Assembly: GCF_003097515.1 (NCBI RefSeq)
Contig: NZ_CP029188.1
Coordinates: 4,599,001-4,663,000, forward strand
Reading direction: 5' to 3'
Origin: Streptomyces tirandamycinicus
GTDB lineage: Bacteria > Actinomycetota > Actinomycetes > Streptomycetales > Streptomycetaceae
Length of the DNA stretch: 64,000 nucleotides
Position numbers and translations under genes: made by a program. The notes beneath the pieces are model-generated. The model was not told where the DNA came from. It saw only the letters and a list, made by a program, of their open reading frames with translations, and ran no database searches. Below, one piece after another: positions 33,430 through 42,447 of the stretch. Numbering within the stretch: position 1 is the first letter of the stretch; each line of letters begins with the position of its first letter.

Positions 33430-34197
33430 ATGACCGAGAGCACGGCCGCGACCGGTACCGACTGGCGTGCCTGGCAGGAGAGCTGGGACCGCCAGCAGGA
33501 GTGGTACATGCCCGACCGTGAGGAGCGGTTCCGGGTGATGCTGGACATGGTCGAGGCCTTCGCGGGCCCCGCGCCGAGGGTCCTGGACCTCGCCTGCGGT
33601 ACCGGAAGTATCACGGACAGACTGCTCAAGCGGTGCCCGGAAGCGGAGAGTGTCGGCGTGGACCTCGATCCCGCCCTGCTGGCCATCGCCGAGGGGTACT
33701 TCGCCGGCGACCGGCGGGTCACCCTGGTCACCGCCGACCTCACGGACCCGGACTGGACCGCGGCGCTCCCGCACACCTCGTACGACGCGGTGCTGACCGC
33801 CACCGCGCTGCACTGGCTGCGCGCCGAACCCCTCGCCGCCCTCTACGGGCAGCTCGCCGACCTGGTCGCGGACGGCGGTGTGTTCATGAACGCCGACCAC
33901 ATGAGGGACGACACCACCCCGCGGATCAACGCCGCGGAGCGCGCCCACCGCCAGGCCGCCAGGGACCGGGCCAAGGCCGCCGGGGCGCTCGACTGGAGCG
34001 ACTGGTGGGCCCTGGCGGCCGAGGACCCCGTACTGGCCGCCCCCACCGCCCGCCGCTTCGAGATCTACGGCGAGCACGCGGAGGGCGACACCCCGTCCGT
34101 CCGGTGGCACGCCGACGCCCTGCGCGACGCGGGCTTCGCCGAGGTCCGGCCGGTGTGGGCGTCCCCCTCCGACGCGCTGGTGCTCGCGCTGAAGTGA
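33430..34197 (+). CDS. Class I SAM-dependent methyltransferase
   Basis: A 255-residue methyltransferase. SAM-binding motif I reads [16 protein letters not shown], followed by [13 protein letters not shown] and the ALHWL segment. The ATG at 33430 follows CGGAGGAG. It is divergent from the CGNR gene and convergent with the amino-acid transporter, from which it is separated by a perfect palindromic terminator. The substrate is unknown. Confidence 0.88.
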   Translation: MTESTAATGTDWRAWQESWDRQQEWYMPDREERFRVMLDMVEAFAGPAPRVLDLACGTGSITDRLLKRCPEAESVGVDLDPALLAIAEGYFAGDRRVTLVTADLTDPDWTAALPHTSYDAVLTATALHWLRAEPLAALYGQLADLVADGGVFMNADHMRDDTTPRINAAERAHRQAARDRAKAAGALDWSDWWALAAEDPVLAAPTARRFEIYGEHAEGDTPSVRWHADALRDAGFAEVRPVWASPSDALVLALK

Positions 34198-34212
34198 CCC
34201 GGCCCGGACGGG

Positions 34213-34258
34213 CGAACGCCGGAGGCGGCAGGGCATGCCCTGCCGCCTCCGGCGTTCG
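34213..34258. terminator. Perfect 46-bp palindrome, bidirectional terminator
   Basis: Two exact 23-base arms (34213-34235 and 34236-34258) meet without a spacer at the centre GGCATGCC. It separates the convergent methyltransferase and ABC transporter genes. Confidence 0.87.
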
Positions 34259-34278
34259 GTACGGCCTTCCACCGAGTG

Positions 34279-35040
34279 CTACAGCACCTTGGAGAGGAAG
34301 GCCTTGGTGCGGTCGTGCTGGGGGTTGGTCAGCACGTCACGGGGGTTGCCGGACTCGACGACGACGCCGCCGTCCATGAACACCAGGCTGTCGCCGACCT
34401 CGCGGGCGAAGCCCATCTCGTGGGTGACGACCACCATGGTCATGCCGTCCTCGGCGAGGCCGCGCATGACGTCGAGGACGTCGCCGACGAGCTCGGGGTC
34501 GAGGGCGCTGGTGGGCTCGTCGAAGAGCATCAGCTTGGGCTCCATCGCCAGGGCGCGGGCGATGGCGACGCGCTGCTGCTGGCCGCCGGAGAGCTGGGAG
34601 GGGTAGTTCCCCGCCCGGTCGGACAGCCCGACGCGGTCCAGCAGCTTGAGGGCCCGCTCGCGTGCGACGGCCTTGGTCTCGCCCTTCACCTGCACGGGTG
34701 CTTCCATGACGTTCTCGACGGCGGTCATGTGGGGGAAGAGGTTGAACCGCTGGAACACCATGCCGATGTCGCGGCGCTTGAGCGCGACCTCGCTGTCCTT
34801 GAGCTCGTAGAGCTTGTCGCCCTTCTGGCGGTAGCCGACGAGTTCGCCGTCCACCCAGAGCCGGCCCGCGTTGATCTTCTCCAGGTGGTTGATGCAGCGC
34901 AGGAAGGTGGACTTGCCCGAGCCCGAGGGCCCGATCAGGCAGAACACCTCACGGGGGGCGACTTCGAGGTCGATGCCCTTGAGGACTTCGATGTGGCCGA
35001 ACGACTTGTGGACGCCTTCGGCCTTGACCATGGCCGTCAT
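34279..35040 (-). CDS. Polar amino acid ABC transporter ATP-binding protein (glutamate-type)
   Basis: A 253-residue ATPase of the GlnQ/GluA type. Walker A is GPSGSGKST, the signature LSGGQQQR and Walker [13 protein letters not shown]; the H-loop is VVTHEMGF. An insert ([22 protein letters not shown]) is longer than in most GlnQ proteins. Its ATG overlaps the permease stop (ATGA), coupling the two. It ends 21 bp before the palindromic terminator. Last gene of a three-gene importer operon. Confidence 0.93.
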   Translation of the reverse strand: MTAMVKAEGVHKSFGHIEVLKGIDLEVAPREVFCLIGPSGSGKSTFLRCINHLEKINAGRLWVDGELVGYRQKGDKLYELKDSEVALKRRDIGMVFQRFNLFPHMTAVENVMEAPVQVKGETKAVARERALKLLDRVGLSDRAGNYPSQLSGGQQQRVAIARALAMEPKLMLFDEPTSALDPELVGDVLDVMRGLAEDGMTMVVVTHEMGFAREVGDSLVFMDGGVVVESGNPRDVLTNPQHDRTKAFLSKVL

Positions 35041-35981
35041 GCCGCAGCTCCCTTCGGGCGGCGCACCGAGAAGACGGTGGCCTTGATCTTCTGCAGGGGG
35101 GTTGGCGGCAGGCTGCGGCTGGAGCCGCGGGCGTAGTAGCGCTCGAGGTAGTACTGGCCGACGCTGAGCACCGAGGTCATGATCAGGTACCAGGCGGCCG
35201 CGAGGAAGAGCATCTCCACCGGGGCGCCGGAGGTCTGGCCGATGTCCTGGGCCTGGCGGAGCAACTCGGAGTACTGGACCACCGACACCAGCGAGGTGGT
35301 CTTCAGCATGTTGATGACCTCGTTGCCCGTCGGGGGCACGATGACGCGCATGGCCTGGGGGATCACCACGCGCCGCAGGGTCTTGGTGTGGCTCATGCCC
35401 AGCGCGTGCGAGGCCTCGGTCTGCCCTTCGTCGACCGCGAGCAGGCCGGCGCGGCAGATCTCGGCCATGTAGGCGGCCTCGTTCAGCCCCAGGCCGAGCA
35501 GCGCGGTCAGGAACGGGGTCATGAAGTCGGACCACTCGTCCTTGTAGAACGGTCCGAGGTTGATGAACTCGAAGACCAGGCCCAGGTTGAACCAGACGAT
35601 GAGCTGGACCAGGACCGGGGTGCCGCGGAAGAACCAGATGTAGAACCAGGCGATCGACGAGGTCACCGGGTTCTTCGACAGGCGCATCACCGCCAGCAGG
35701 ATGCCGCCGACGATGCCGATGGCCATCGACAGGGCGGTCAGCAGCAGGGTGTTCCCGACGCCTTCCAGGATGCGCGGGTCGAAGAAGTTCTGCGGGATCG
35801 CCCCCCAGTTGATCTTGCCCTGGGAGAAGGCGACGACGATCGCCCCGAGCAGCGCGATCGCCACGACGGCGGCGACGTACCGGCCGTAGTGCCGCACCGG
35901 GATGGCCTTGATGGCCTCCGGTCCGGCCTTCGGCGTCGGAGGGGTGTCCTCCGGACCCGTCTTGTCGATGTCGACAGTCAC
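35037..35981 (-). CDS. Polar amino acid ABC transporter permease
   Basis: A 314-residue permease of the HisM/GlnP family with about five to six membrane helices. The conserved N-terminal part ([16 protein letters not shown]) and EAA loop ([20 protein letters not shown]) are visible. It has a 35-residue hydrophilic proline-rich N-terminus. The start is GTG at 35981 after AAAGG. Only one permease gene is present, so the channel is probably a homodimer, unlike the two-permease glutamate system of corynebacteria. Confidence 0.92.
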   Translation of the reverse strand: MTVDIDKTGPEDTPPTPKAGPEAIKAIPVRHYGRYVAAVVAIALLGAIVVAFSQGKINWGAIPQNFFDPRILEGVGNTLLLTALSMAIGIVGGILLAVMRLSKNPVTSSIAWFYIWFFRGTPVLVQLIVWFNLGLVFEFINLGPFYKDEWSDFMTPFLTALLGLGLNEAAYMAEICRAGLLAVDEGQTEASHALGMSHTKTLRRVVIPQAMRVIVPPTGNEVINMLKTTSLVSVVQYSELLRQAQDIGQTSGAPVEMLFLAAAWYLIMTSVLSVGQYYLERYYARGSSRSLPPTPLQKIKATVFSVRRPKGAAA

Positions 35982-36028
35982 GTGGAGCCTTTCCGTGCTT
36001 CAGTGCCGAGGTTGGGTCCCGATCCGGG

Positions 36029-37000
36029 TCAGGAACCGCCGTTGATCTTTGCCTCGGTCACCGCGCCGGCCTGGACGCCCCACTTGGCGATGATCTTCTC
36101 GTACTCGCCGTTCTTGATGATGGCGTCCAGCGCGGCCTGGAGCGCGTCACGCAGCTCGGTGTTGTTCTTGGCCACCGCGATGCCGTACGGGGCCGCCTCG
36201 ACCTGCTCGCCCACGAGCTGGAAGTCGTTGCCGCCGCCGGAGGTCTTCACGGCGTAGGCGGCGACCGGGAAGTCGGAGGAACCGGCGTCCGCGCCGCCGG
36301 CCCGCAGACGTGTCTGGGCCTGCTGGTCGTTGTCGAAGGGCTCGATCGTGATCTTGCCCTTCTTGGCCTTCAGGCACTTGGCGTTCTCGGCCTTGGCGAG
36401 GTCCTCGGAGACCGTGCCGCGCTGCACGACGATCTTCTTGCCGCACAGGTCCGACCAGGTCTTGATGCCCTGGTCGTCGCCCTTCTTGGTGTAGATCGAG
36501 ACACCGGCGGTGAAGTAGTCGACGAAGTCGACGCCCTCGCCGACCTTCTTGCCGGTCTCGGAGTCCACGCCGTCCTGGCGGGCCTTGGTGTCGGTCATGG
36601 CCGACATGGCGACGTCGTACCGCTTGGAGCGCAGACCGGTGATCAGGGTGTCGAAGGTGCCGTTCTCGAACTCGAACTTCACGCCGAGCTGCTTGCCCAG
36701 GGCGTCCGCGATGTCGGGGTCGATGCCGACGACCTTGCCCGAGGCGTCCTTGAACTCGACCGGCGGGTAGGCGATGTCGGAGCCGACCTTGATGACGCCC
36801 TTGTCGCGGATCGACTGCGGCAGCTTGTCCGCCAGCGGGGCGGCGGAGGTGGCCGCGGAGTCCTTCTCCTTGGTGCCCGATCCGGAAGTCGTCTGGTCAC
36901 CGCAGGCGGTGAGCAGCAGGGCGCCGGCGACCGCGATCGCGCTGACCGCGGCGATCCGGGACCTGGCGGCGGTCGAGCGGCGGGTGGTGCTTGCGGTCAT
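36029..37000 (-). CDS. Amino acid ABC transporter substrate-binding lipoprotein
   Basis: A family 3 solute-binding protein of 323 residues. It starts with a basic signal peptide ending in the lipobox LLTACG, then a Ser/Thr/Gly-rich linker and the two-lobed domain ([38 protein letters not shown]). The residues expected to hold the alpha-amino and carboxyl groups are in place, but the side-chain specificity cannot be read off. The ATG at 37000 follows GGAGG. The permease and ATPase genes follow after 47 bp. Confidence 0.93.
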   Translation of the reverse strand: MTASTTRRSTAARSRIAAVSAIAVAGALLLTACGDQTTSGSGTKEKDSAATSAAPLADKLPQSIRDKGVIKVGSDIAYPPVEFKDASGKVVGIDPDIADALGKQLGVKFEFENGTFDTLITGLRSKRYDVAMSAMTDTKARQDGVDSETGKKVGEGVDFVDYFTAGVSIYTKKGDDQGIKTWSDLCGKKIVVQRGTVSEDLAKAENAKCLKAKKGKITIEPFDNDQQAQTRLRAGGADAGSSDFPVAAYAVKTSGGGNDFQLVGEQVEAAPYGIAVAKNNTELRDALQAALDAIIKNGEYEKIIAKWGVQAGAVTEAKINGGS

Positions 37001-37095
37001 GATCGTGGTCCTCCGGCAGGTGTGGGATTGCCAGGCGTCGCGCACTCGTCTTCGAGTGTCGACCTTGTGTGTTTCCGGCATCTTGCCATTCGGAC

Positions 37096-37124
37096 TAGCC
37101 CATTCAGTGGGCTACGCATGTCAA
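37096..37124 (-). promoter_or_regulatory. Importer promoter with inverted repeat
   Basis: On the minus strand TTGACA (37124-37119) is a perfect -35 hexamer. It is followed immediately by the inverted repeat TAGCCCA (37114-37108), five bases, TGGGCTA (37102-37096). A repressor bound there would block RNA polymerase. The importer's first start codon is about 96 bp further on. Confidence 0.55.
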
Positions 37125-37188
37125 AATCGGATAACGGGTGACCCCCCGAAGCGCCACAGGCCGGTACATCCGGACCGGACCCGCCGCA

Positions 37189-37257
37189 TCATCTGCGGTT
37201 TTTCCTTCTTCCGACCGGAAGATCTCTTGATCGCCTCGCGGCGAGGACGGCATTCAT
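37189..37257 (-). CDS. Small ORF encoding a 22-residue basic peptide
   Basis: The frame MNAVLAARRSRDLPVGRRKN plus two residues is preceded by TTGGAGGAAACCACC, one of the strongest ribosome-binding sites in the window. The peptide has eight Arg or Lys residues and no membrane segment. It lies upstream of the importer on the same strand and may be a leader peptide, an unannotated microprotein, or chance. Confidence 0.4.
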   Translation of the reverse strand: MNAVLAARRSRDLPVGRRKNRR

Positions 37258-37564
37258 GGTGGTTTCCTCCAAGTGTTGCCGTCTTGTCAGCGTATGTCGC
37301 CGTGTGTCGCCATGAATCAGGTCACCGGGCGGCCGCGGGCGGCCCGATGGACTCGTCTCCGGTGCGGTCCGTCCGGTAAGAAGGATCCTTACACCCCTCA
37401 TCCGGGGCTCAGGGCGCGTTGTGCGGCGCGCCCGCGCGTACGTACCTCCCCCTGCCACGGCGGGCCAACCGCCCGGGACAGGGAGCGAACGCGGTGCCCG
37501 CCCACCCCTCCTCAACCAGGAGTGGCCACCCTCAACTGATGAAGACTTAAGGGGTCAAACGAAC

Positions 37565-38785
37565 ATGGCAGCGGAGATCGTCAATCCCGGCAGCGCAGGC
37601 GGGACGGAGAGCTCACCCGGGGAATCCGGGGAACCCTTCGATCCGGCCTTCGCGCTGCACCGCGGCGGCAAGATGGCCGTGCAGGCCACCGTGCCGGTCC
37701 GGAACAAGGACGACCTGTCCCTCGCGTACACACCCGGTGTCGCCAAGGTGTGCACCGCCATCGCCGAGCAGCCGGAACTCGTCCACGACTACACCTGGAA
37801 ATCGCAGGTGGTCGCGGTCGTGACCGACGGCACGGCGGTCCTCGGGCTCGGTGACATCGGACCGGAGGCCTCGCTCCCCGTGATGGAGGGCAAGGCGATC
37901 CTTTTCAAGCAGTTCGGCGGTGTCGACGCCGTCCCGATCGCCCTCGCGACCACGGACACCGACGAGATCGTGGACACGGTCGTCCGGCTCGCGCCCTCCT
38001 TCGGCGGAGTCAACCTGGAGGACATCTCGGCACCGCGGTGCTTCGAGATCGAGCGCAAGCTCCAGGAGCGGCTGGACATCCCGGTCTTCCACGACGACCA
38101 GCACGGCACCGCCGTGGTCACCCTCGCGGCCCTGCGCAACGCGGCCAAGCTGACCGGCCGCGCCCTGGGCGACCTGCGCGCGGTGATCTCGGGCGCGGGT
38201 GCGGCCGGCGTGGCCATCGCCAAGTTCCTCCTCGCGGCGGGGCTCGGCGACGTGGCGGTGGCGGACCGCAAGGGCATCGTCAGCCGTGACCGCGACGACC
38301 TGAACCCGGTCAAGCGGGAACTCGCCGAGATCACCAACCGGGCCGGCCTCAGCGGTTCGCTCGAGACGGCCCTGGCCGGTGCGGACGTCTTCATCGGCGT
38401 CTCCGGCGGTACGGTCTCCGAGACCGCGGTCGCCTCGATGGCGCCGGGCGCCTTCGTCTTCGCGATGGCCAACCCGAACCCCGAGGTCCACCCGGACGTG
38501 GCGCACAAGTACGCCGCGGTCGTGGCCACCGGCCGCAGCGACTACCCGAACCAGATCAACAACGTCCTCGCCTTCCCGGGGATCTTCGCGGGCGCGCTGC
38601 AGGTGCGGGCCTCCCGGATCACCGAGGGCATGAAGATCGCCGCGGCGAACGCGCTGGCCGACGTCGTCGGTGACGCGCTCGCCCCCGACTGCGTCATCCC
38701 GTCGCCGTTCGACGAGCGGGTCGCCCCGGCGGTCACCGCGGCCGTGGCGGCGGCGGCACGGGCCGAGGGCGTCGCCCGGCGCTGA
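37565..38785 (+). CDS. NAD(P)-dependent malic enzyme
   Basis: A 406-residue malic enzyme of the short bacterial type, decarboxylating malate to pyruvate. Visible motifs are [12 protein letters not shown], the [16 protein letters not shown] substrate region, the metal site [11 protein letters not shown] and the nucleotide-binding [13 protein letters not shown]. The ATG at 37565 is preceded by AAGGGG; 48 upstream codons in frame lack family similarity. NAD versus NADP preference is not certain from sequence. It ends at a strong hairpin. Confidence 0.93.
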   Translation: MAAEIVNPGSAGGTESSPGESGEPFDPAFALHRGGKMAVQATVPVRNKDDLSLAYTPGVAKVCTAIAEQPELVHDYTWKSQVVAVVTDGTAVLGLGDIGPEASLPVMEGKAILFKQFGGVDAVPIALATTDTDEIVDTVVRLAPSFGGVNLEDISAPRCFEIERKLQERLDIPVFHDDQHGTAVVTLAALRNAAKLTGRALGDLRAVISGAGAAGVAIAKFLLAAGLGDVAVADRKGIVSRDRDDLNPVKRELAEITNRAGLSGSLETALAGADVFIGVSGGTVSETAVASMAPGAFVFAMANPNPEVHPDVAHKYAAVVATGRSDYPNQINNVLAFPGIFAGALQVRASRITEGMKIAAANALADVVGDALAPDCVIPSPFDERVAPAVTAAVAAAARAEGVARR

Positions 38786-38827
38786 CGCCCCTCGCCCTGG
38801 GGGCGAAGCCCCCGGAGGATCCCTCCT

Positions 38828-38864
38828 CGCGGCCCCGGACGCGCTCGACGCGTCCGGGGCCGCG
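38828..38864 (+). terminator. Malic enzyme terminator hairpin
   Basis: A 16-bp perfect stem (38828-38843 with 38849-38864) closes a 5-nt loop (CTCGA). A smaller hairpin (GGGGGC GAA GCCCCC) precedes it at about 38799-38814. Confidence 0.85.
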
Positions 38865-38990
38865 GCATGCCCGCGCGGGAGCGGTGCGCTCGCGCAGGGG
38901 TCCCGCAACGCACTGCTGGAGCGCACCGCGTCGGCTGCCGTACCGCACGACGCCCGTACCGACCGAAGGACTCGCCCGCCCAGTGGCGCG

Positions 38991-39105
38991 GGGACCGGTA
39001 GGCCGGACCGGCGGCCGTCCCCGGGACCGGCCGGACCGCGAGCCGACGACCGGGACCGGCCGGACCGGGGGCCGACGACCGTGACCGGCCGGACCAGGAG
39101 GCCTT
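38991..39105. repeat. 29-bp tandem repeat, about 3.5 imperfect copies
   Basis: Units at 39023-39051 and 39052-39080 differ at only a few bases; a diverged copy precedes them and a partial copy follows. The shared core is GACCGGCCGGACC. Intergenic. Confidence 0.9.
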
Positions 39106-39190
39106 CCCCGGACCGGGCGGCGGCCCAGGGACGCGTGTCACACCGGTGCGCGGTTCCGCCCGCGCACCGGCCCGCCCTACGCTCACGGTC

Positions 39191-40156
39191 ATGTTCGCCG
39201 CATACGCCGCCCGCATCGACCGCGACCAGCCGCTCAACGGACTGGAGCTGGGTGACCGCCCGGCCCCCGGGGACCGTCCCGGCTGGACCACCATCAACGT
39301 CAAGGCCGCCTCCCTCAACCACCACGACCTGTGGTCCCTGAGGGGAGTCGGGCTCTCCGAGGACAGGCTGCCGATGATCCTCGGCTGCGACGCCGCCGGC
39401 GTCGACGCGGACGGGAACGAGGTGGTGCTCCACTCGGTCATCGGCCAGAGCGGCCACGGGGTCGGCCCGGACGAGCCGCGCTCCATCCTCACCGAGAAGT
39501 ACCAGGGCACCTTCGCCGAGCAGGTCGCCGTCCCGACCTGGAACGTCCTGCGCAAGCCGAAGGAGCTCTCCTTCGAGGAGGCCGCCTGCCTGCCGACCGC
39601 CTGGCTCACCGCCTACCGCATGATCTTCACCAACGCCGGGGTGCGACCGGGGGACTCGCTGCTCGTCCAGGGTGCCGGCGGCGGAGTCGCCACCGCCGCG
39701 ATCGTGCTCGGCAAGGCGGCCGGGCTGCGCGTCTTCGCCACCAGCCGCGACGAGGCGAAGCGCAAGCGGGCCGTGGACCTGGGCGCGGTCGACGCGTTCG
39801 AGCCGGGTGCCCGGCTGCCGCAGCGTGTCGACGCGGTCATCGAGACGGTCGGCGCCGCCACCTGGTCGCACTCGGTCAAGTCGCTCCGCCCCGGGGGCAC
39901 CGTGGTCATCTCCGGTGCGACCAGCGGCGACCGGCCCTCGCACGCCGAACTGACCAGGATCTTCTTCCTGGAGCTCAAGGTCGTCGGCTCCACCATGGGC
40001 ACCAAGGACGAACTGGAGGACCTGCTCTCCTTCTGCGCCGCGACGGGCGTGCGGCCGGTGATCGACGAGGTGCTGCCGCTGGACCGGGCGCGTGAGGGCT
40101 TCGAGAAGATGGCCTCCGGCGAGCTCTTCGGCAAGATCGTGCTGACCGGTTCCTGA
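39191..40156 (+). CDS. Zinc-binding dehydrogenase / quinone oxidoreductase-like (MDR superfamily)
   Basis: A 321-residue medium-chain dehydrogenase/reductase. The N-terminal GroES-like domain (VKAASLNHHDLWSLRG, GCDAAGVD) is followed by an NADPH-binding Rossmann domain (VQGAGGGVATAAIVLGKAAG). The cysteines of the structural zinc site are absent, so it is more like quinone oxidoreductase than alcohol dehydrogenase. The ATG is fixed by TACGCT (39178-39183) seven bases upstream, indicating a leaderless mRNA. Confidence 0.9.
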   Translation: MFAAYAARIDRDQPLNGLELGDRPAPGDRPGWTTINVKAASLNHHDLWSLRGVGLSEDRLPMILGCDAAGVDADGNEVVLHSVIGQSGHGVGPDEPRSILTEKYQGTFAEQVAVPTWNVLRKPKELSFEEAACLPTAWLTAYRMIFTNAGVRPGDSLLVQGAGGGVATAAIVLGKAAGLRVFATSRDEAKRKRAVDLGAVDAFEPGARLPQRVDAVIETVGAATWSHSVKSLRPGGTVVISGATSGDRPSHAELTRIFFLELKVVGSTMGTKDELEDLLSFCAATGVRPVIDEVLPLDRAREGFEKMASGELFGKIVLTGS

Positions 40157-40518
40157 CCATCCGTCAGTTCCGTTGACGCGGCTTCCGGCACGGCCCTTTC
40201 GCGCCGTGCCGGAGGTCCCGTACGGGCCACCCGACCGCCGTACTCGTCCACCCGCGCCACCCTCCGGCCGGGAGCACCCGCCGGGCCGCGCCGGACGGAC
40301 GGCTCACGGCGGCGCCCCGCACGGGACCGCGACGCCCGGCCTGGCACGCTGCGGCGCCCCGCGTCCGCCCGTTCCCGTCGGCGGAGTGCCGTGTCGGCTT
40401 CCGCCCGCGGGAGCCCGGGAACAGGCGAACGCTGAGGCGGCTGGACCGCGGGAACGGCTGGACCGCGGCAACGGGTGGACCGCGGAAGCGGCTGCACCGC
40501 GGGAACGCGGCGGGCCGC
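40157..40518. other. Gap between convergent oxidoreductase and padR-like genes
   Basis: The gap is GC-rich without a supported gene. Its right side holds a 17-bp tandem repeat array. No long hairpin was seen, unlike at other convergent junctions here. Confidence 0.6.
40438..40505. repeat. 17-bp tandem repeat, four copies
   Basis: The unit CGGCTGGACCGCGGGAA repeats at 40438-40454, 40455-40471, 40472-40488 and 40489-40505 with one to three changes each. It ends 13 bp from the 3' end of the PadR gene. Confidence 0.95.
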
Positions 40519-41457
40519 TCAGCCGCCTCCGCGCAGCAGCGCCGAGATGTGCGCCGCCGCCGTCGACAGGTGGCGGCGCGCCTCGGCGAGTTGGGCCGCC
40601 GTCACACCGTGGTCGCGGGCCGCGTCGCGGACGTCGTCGCGGAAGTGGTCCAGGAGGCGTTCGAGGTCGCGCGCCGGGTCGCCGGACTCCGCCGTGTCCT
40701 TCGCCCACCGGGGCGCCTCACCGGCCGGGCCGGGCTTGGTGTGCGGCTGGCCCGCCGTGCCCCACGCGGCCAGTCCCCCCAGTTGCGCGGTGAGTTCGGA
40801 GAGCCCTTCCCGTACGCCCGTCGGCCAGTCGCCGCGGGCGAAGTGCCCCTGGACCTGGTCCTGGACCTGGCGGGCGATCCGCTGGACCTCGTCCCGCGCC
40901 CGGTCCTGCGCCTCCCTGGCCTGGCGGCGCGCGGTCTGCGCCTCCTCACGGGCCCGGCGGGACTCGTCCTTGGCCCGGCGCGCCTGCTCCTTCCACTCCT
41001 GCTTCGCGCGGCGCATCTCCTCCTTCGTCGCCCGCCAGGCGTCGTCGGCGGCGCCCGGGCCGGTGGCACTTCGGTTCTCGGTCGCCGCGGCGCGCATCTC
41101 GCTGCGCAGCTTGCCGGCGGCGCCGCGCACGTCGTCGCGGATCTCCGCGGCCAGTTCGGAGACGGACTCGCGGATCTCGAGTTCGAGGTCGGCCAGTTCG
41201 CCGCTGCGGCCCGCGAGTTCCTCGCGCCCGGCGTCGGTGATCGAGTACACCTTGCGGCCGCCCTCGGTGGCGTGGGTGACCAGCCCCTCGGCCTCCAGCT
41301 TGGCCAGGCGCGGGTAGACGGTGCCGGCGGACGGTGCGTAGAGCCCCTGGAAGCGTTCCTCCAGCAGGCGGATGACCTCGTACCCGTGGCGCGGGGCCTC
41401 GTCGAGGAGCTTCAGCAGATACAGCCGGAGCCGGCCGTGGGCGAATACGGGGGGCAT
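40519..41457 (-). CDS. PadR family regulator with long charged coiled coil
   Basis: A 312-residue protein. Residues 1-80 form a PadR winged helix (LYLLKLLDEAPRHGYEVIRLLEERF, SAGTVYPRLAKLEAEGLV). Residues about 90-220 are an extended Arg/Glu/Ala-rich coiled coil (KEEMRRAKQEWKEQARRAKD), and a further helical tail follows. Ordinary PadR proteins are 110-190 residues, so this is a long variant. It starts one base after the DUF4097 stop (TGACATG), so the two are coupled; the pair is probably autoregulated through the palindromes upstream. Confidence 0.9.
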   Translation of the reverse strand: MPPVFAHGRLRLYLLKLLDEAPRHGYEVIRLLEERFQGLYAPSAGTVYPRLAKLEAEGLVTHATEGGRKVYSITDAGREELAGRSGELADLELEIRESVSELAAEIRDDVRGAAGKLRSEMRAAATENRSATGPGAADDAWRATKEEMRRAKQEWKEQARRAKDESRRAREEAQTARRQAREAQDRARDEVQRIARQVQDQVQGHFARGDWPTGVREGLSELTAQLGGLAAWGTAGQPHTKPGPAGEAPRWAKDTAESGDPARDLERLLDHFRDDVRDAARDHGVTAAQLAEARRHLSTAAAHISALLRGGG

Positions 41458-41458
41458 G

Positions 41459-42307
41459 TCAGAGGGCCTTTCCTGTCTCGTCCTCGTGCGGTTCGTCCGC
41501 GCGGGGCGGGCGGCGCAGGAGGGCGATCGACCCGGACACGGTGGTGGCGCGCAGGGAACCGCTGCCCGCGCCGAGCGTGCCGGTGATCTTCTTGGCGCCC
41601 CACTGCCCGCTGACGCGGAGGTCCTCGAAGGCGTTCGAGACCGCGCCGCTCGCGGTGTTGGCCTCGACGCGTGCGTCCGCGGGGTGCGGCAGCCGGATGG
41701 CGACCTCGCCGGAGACGCTGGTGAGGCGCATGTCGGTCGGCGTTCCGTCGAGGTCGATCGCCATGTCGCCGCTCACGGAGTCGGCCTGTACGGACGAACC
41801 GGCGCCCTCGATCACCGTCAGGTCGCCGGAGACGGAGTGGAAGCGCAGGTCGCCGGTGACGGACTGGGCCTCCAGGCTGCCGGAGACGGTCTCGGCCCGG
41901 ACGGTGCCGGAGAGTCCCACCAGCGTGGTGTCGCCGGTGACGCCGCGTACGTCCGTGCGGCCGCGGATGCCGGAGACGACCGCACCCGCGCCGACGACAC
42001 CGACCTCGACGGACGCGTCGGCGGGCACCGCGAGCGACACCACCGCGTGCCGCTGCCGTTCCCTGCGGTCGAGCAGCTTGAGGAAGCCCTTCCAGGGGAG
42101 GTCCTGGTAGGCGACGCAGACCGTGGCGCCGGTCCTGGTCACGACCAGCGGCGGGCCCTCGATCTCGGAGACCTCCAGCCGGGCGGAACCCTCGTCGGTG
42201 CCGACGACGTTCACCGTCCCGTTGACGATGCGCACGCTGAGGGACGTCACCGGCTCGTCGAAGGAGAGCTTCGTCGGCTCGGCGACTTCCCATGTGGAGT
42301 CGGGCAT
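41459..42307 (-). CDS. DUF4097 family beta-helix protein
   Basis: A 282-residue protein dominated by repeated short beta-strands of the type TVSGSLEAQSVTGDLRFHSVSGDLTV, the right-handed beta-helix-like pattern of DUF4097. There is no signal peptide or membrane segment. In Firmicutes relatives are linked to envelope stress; in Streptomyces the role is unknown, but fusion or coupling with PadR regulators is common. The ATG at 42307 follows GGGAGG. First gene of the two-gene operon. Confidence 0.9.
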   Translation of the reverse strand: MPDSTWEVAEPTKLSFDEPVTSLSVRIVNGTVNVVGTDEGSARLEVSEIEGPPLVVTRTGATVCVAYQDLPWKGFLKLLDRRERQRHAVVSLAVPADASVEVGVVGAGAVVSGIRGRTDVRGVTGDTTLVGLSGTVRAETVSGSLEAQSVTGDLRFHSVSGDLTVIEGAGSSVQADSVSGDMAIDLDGTPTDMRLTSVSGEVAIRLPHPADARVEANTASGAVSNAFEDLRVSGQWGAKKITGTLGAGSGSLRATTVSGSIALLRRPPRADEPHEDETGKAL

Positions 42308-42342
42308 GGTGCTGACCTCCCGGGGCCTGCCTGGGACGCAAC

Positions 42343-42374
42343 ATATCGCGTCTTGTCGCTAACACGATATATCG
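42343..42374 (-). promoter_or_regulatory. Candidate PadR operator upstream of the DUF4097 gene
   Basis: An AT-rich island in a GC-rich genome. The palindrome CGATATATCG (42365-42374) and a second ATATCGCG copy (42343-42350) lie 36-67 bp upstream of the start codon, within the expected promoter. PadR repressors typically bind such dyads in their own promoters. Confidence 0.65.
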
Positions 42375-42447
42375 CGGACACGGGAAGTCAAGGGGTGTCC
42401 GCGAAGGGTGGCGGCAAATGCGGTCAAAGTGCCCTAGCGTGAGGCGC

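Larger units (their letters stand above)
37001..37564. other. Control region between the amino-acid importer and malic enzyme
   Basis: This 564-bp gap holds the importer promoter on the left, a 22-codon ORF with a strong ribosome-binding site in the middle, and the malic enzyme leader on the right, including the palindrome AAGGATCCTT (37381-37390). No larger gene is supported. Confidence 0.6.
38786..39190. other. Gap after malic enzyme with terminator and repeats
   Basis: No gene is supported. The gap holds the malic enzyme terminator, a 29-bp tandem repeat block and the leaderless promoter of the next gene. Confidence 0.6.

Noticed and set aside
40173-40793. 206-codon plus-strand frame after the oxidoreductase
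   Set aside because: It runs through the 17-bp repeats and into the antisense of the PadR gene; composition is non-coding.
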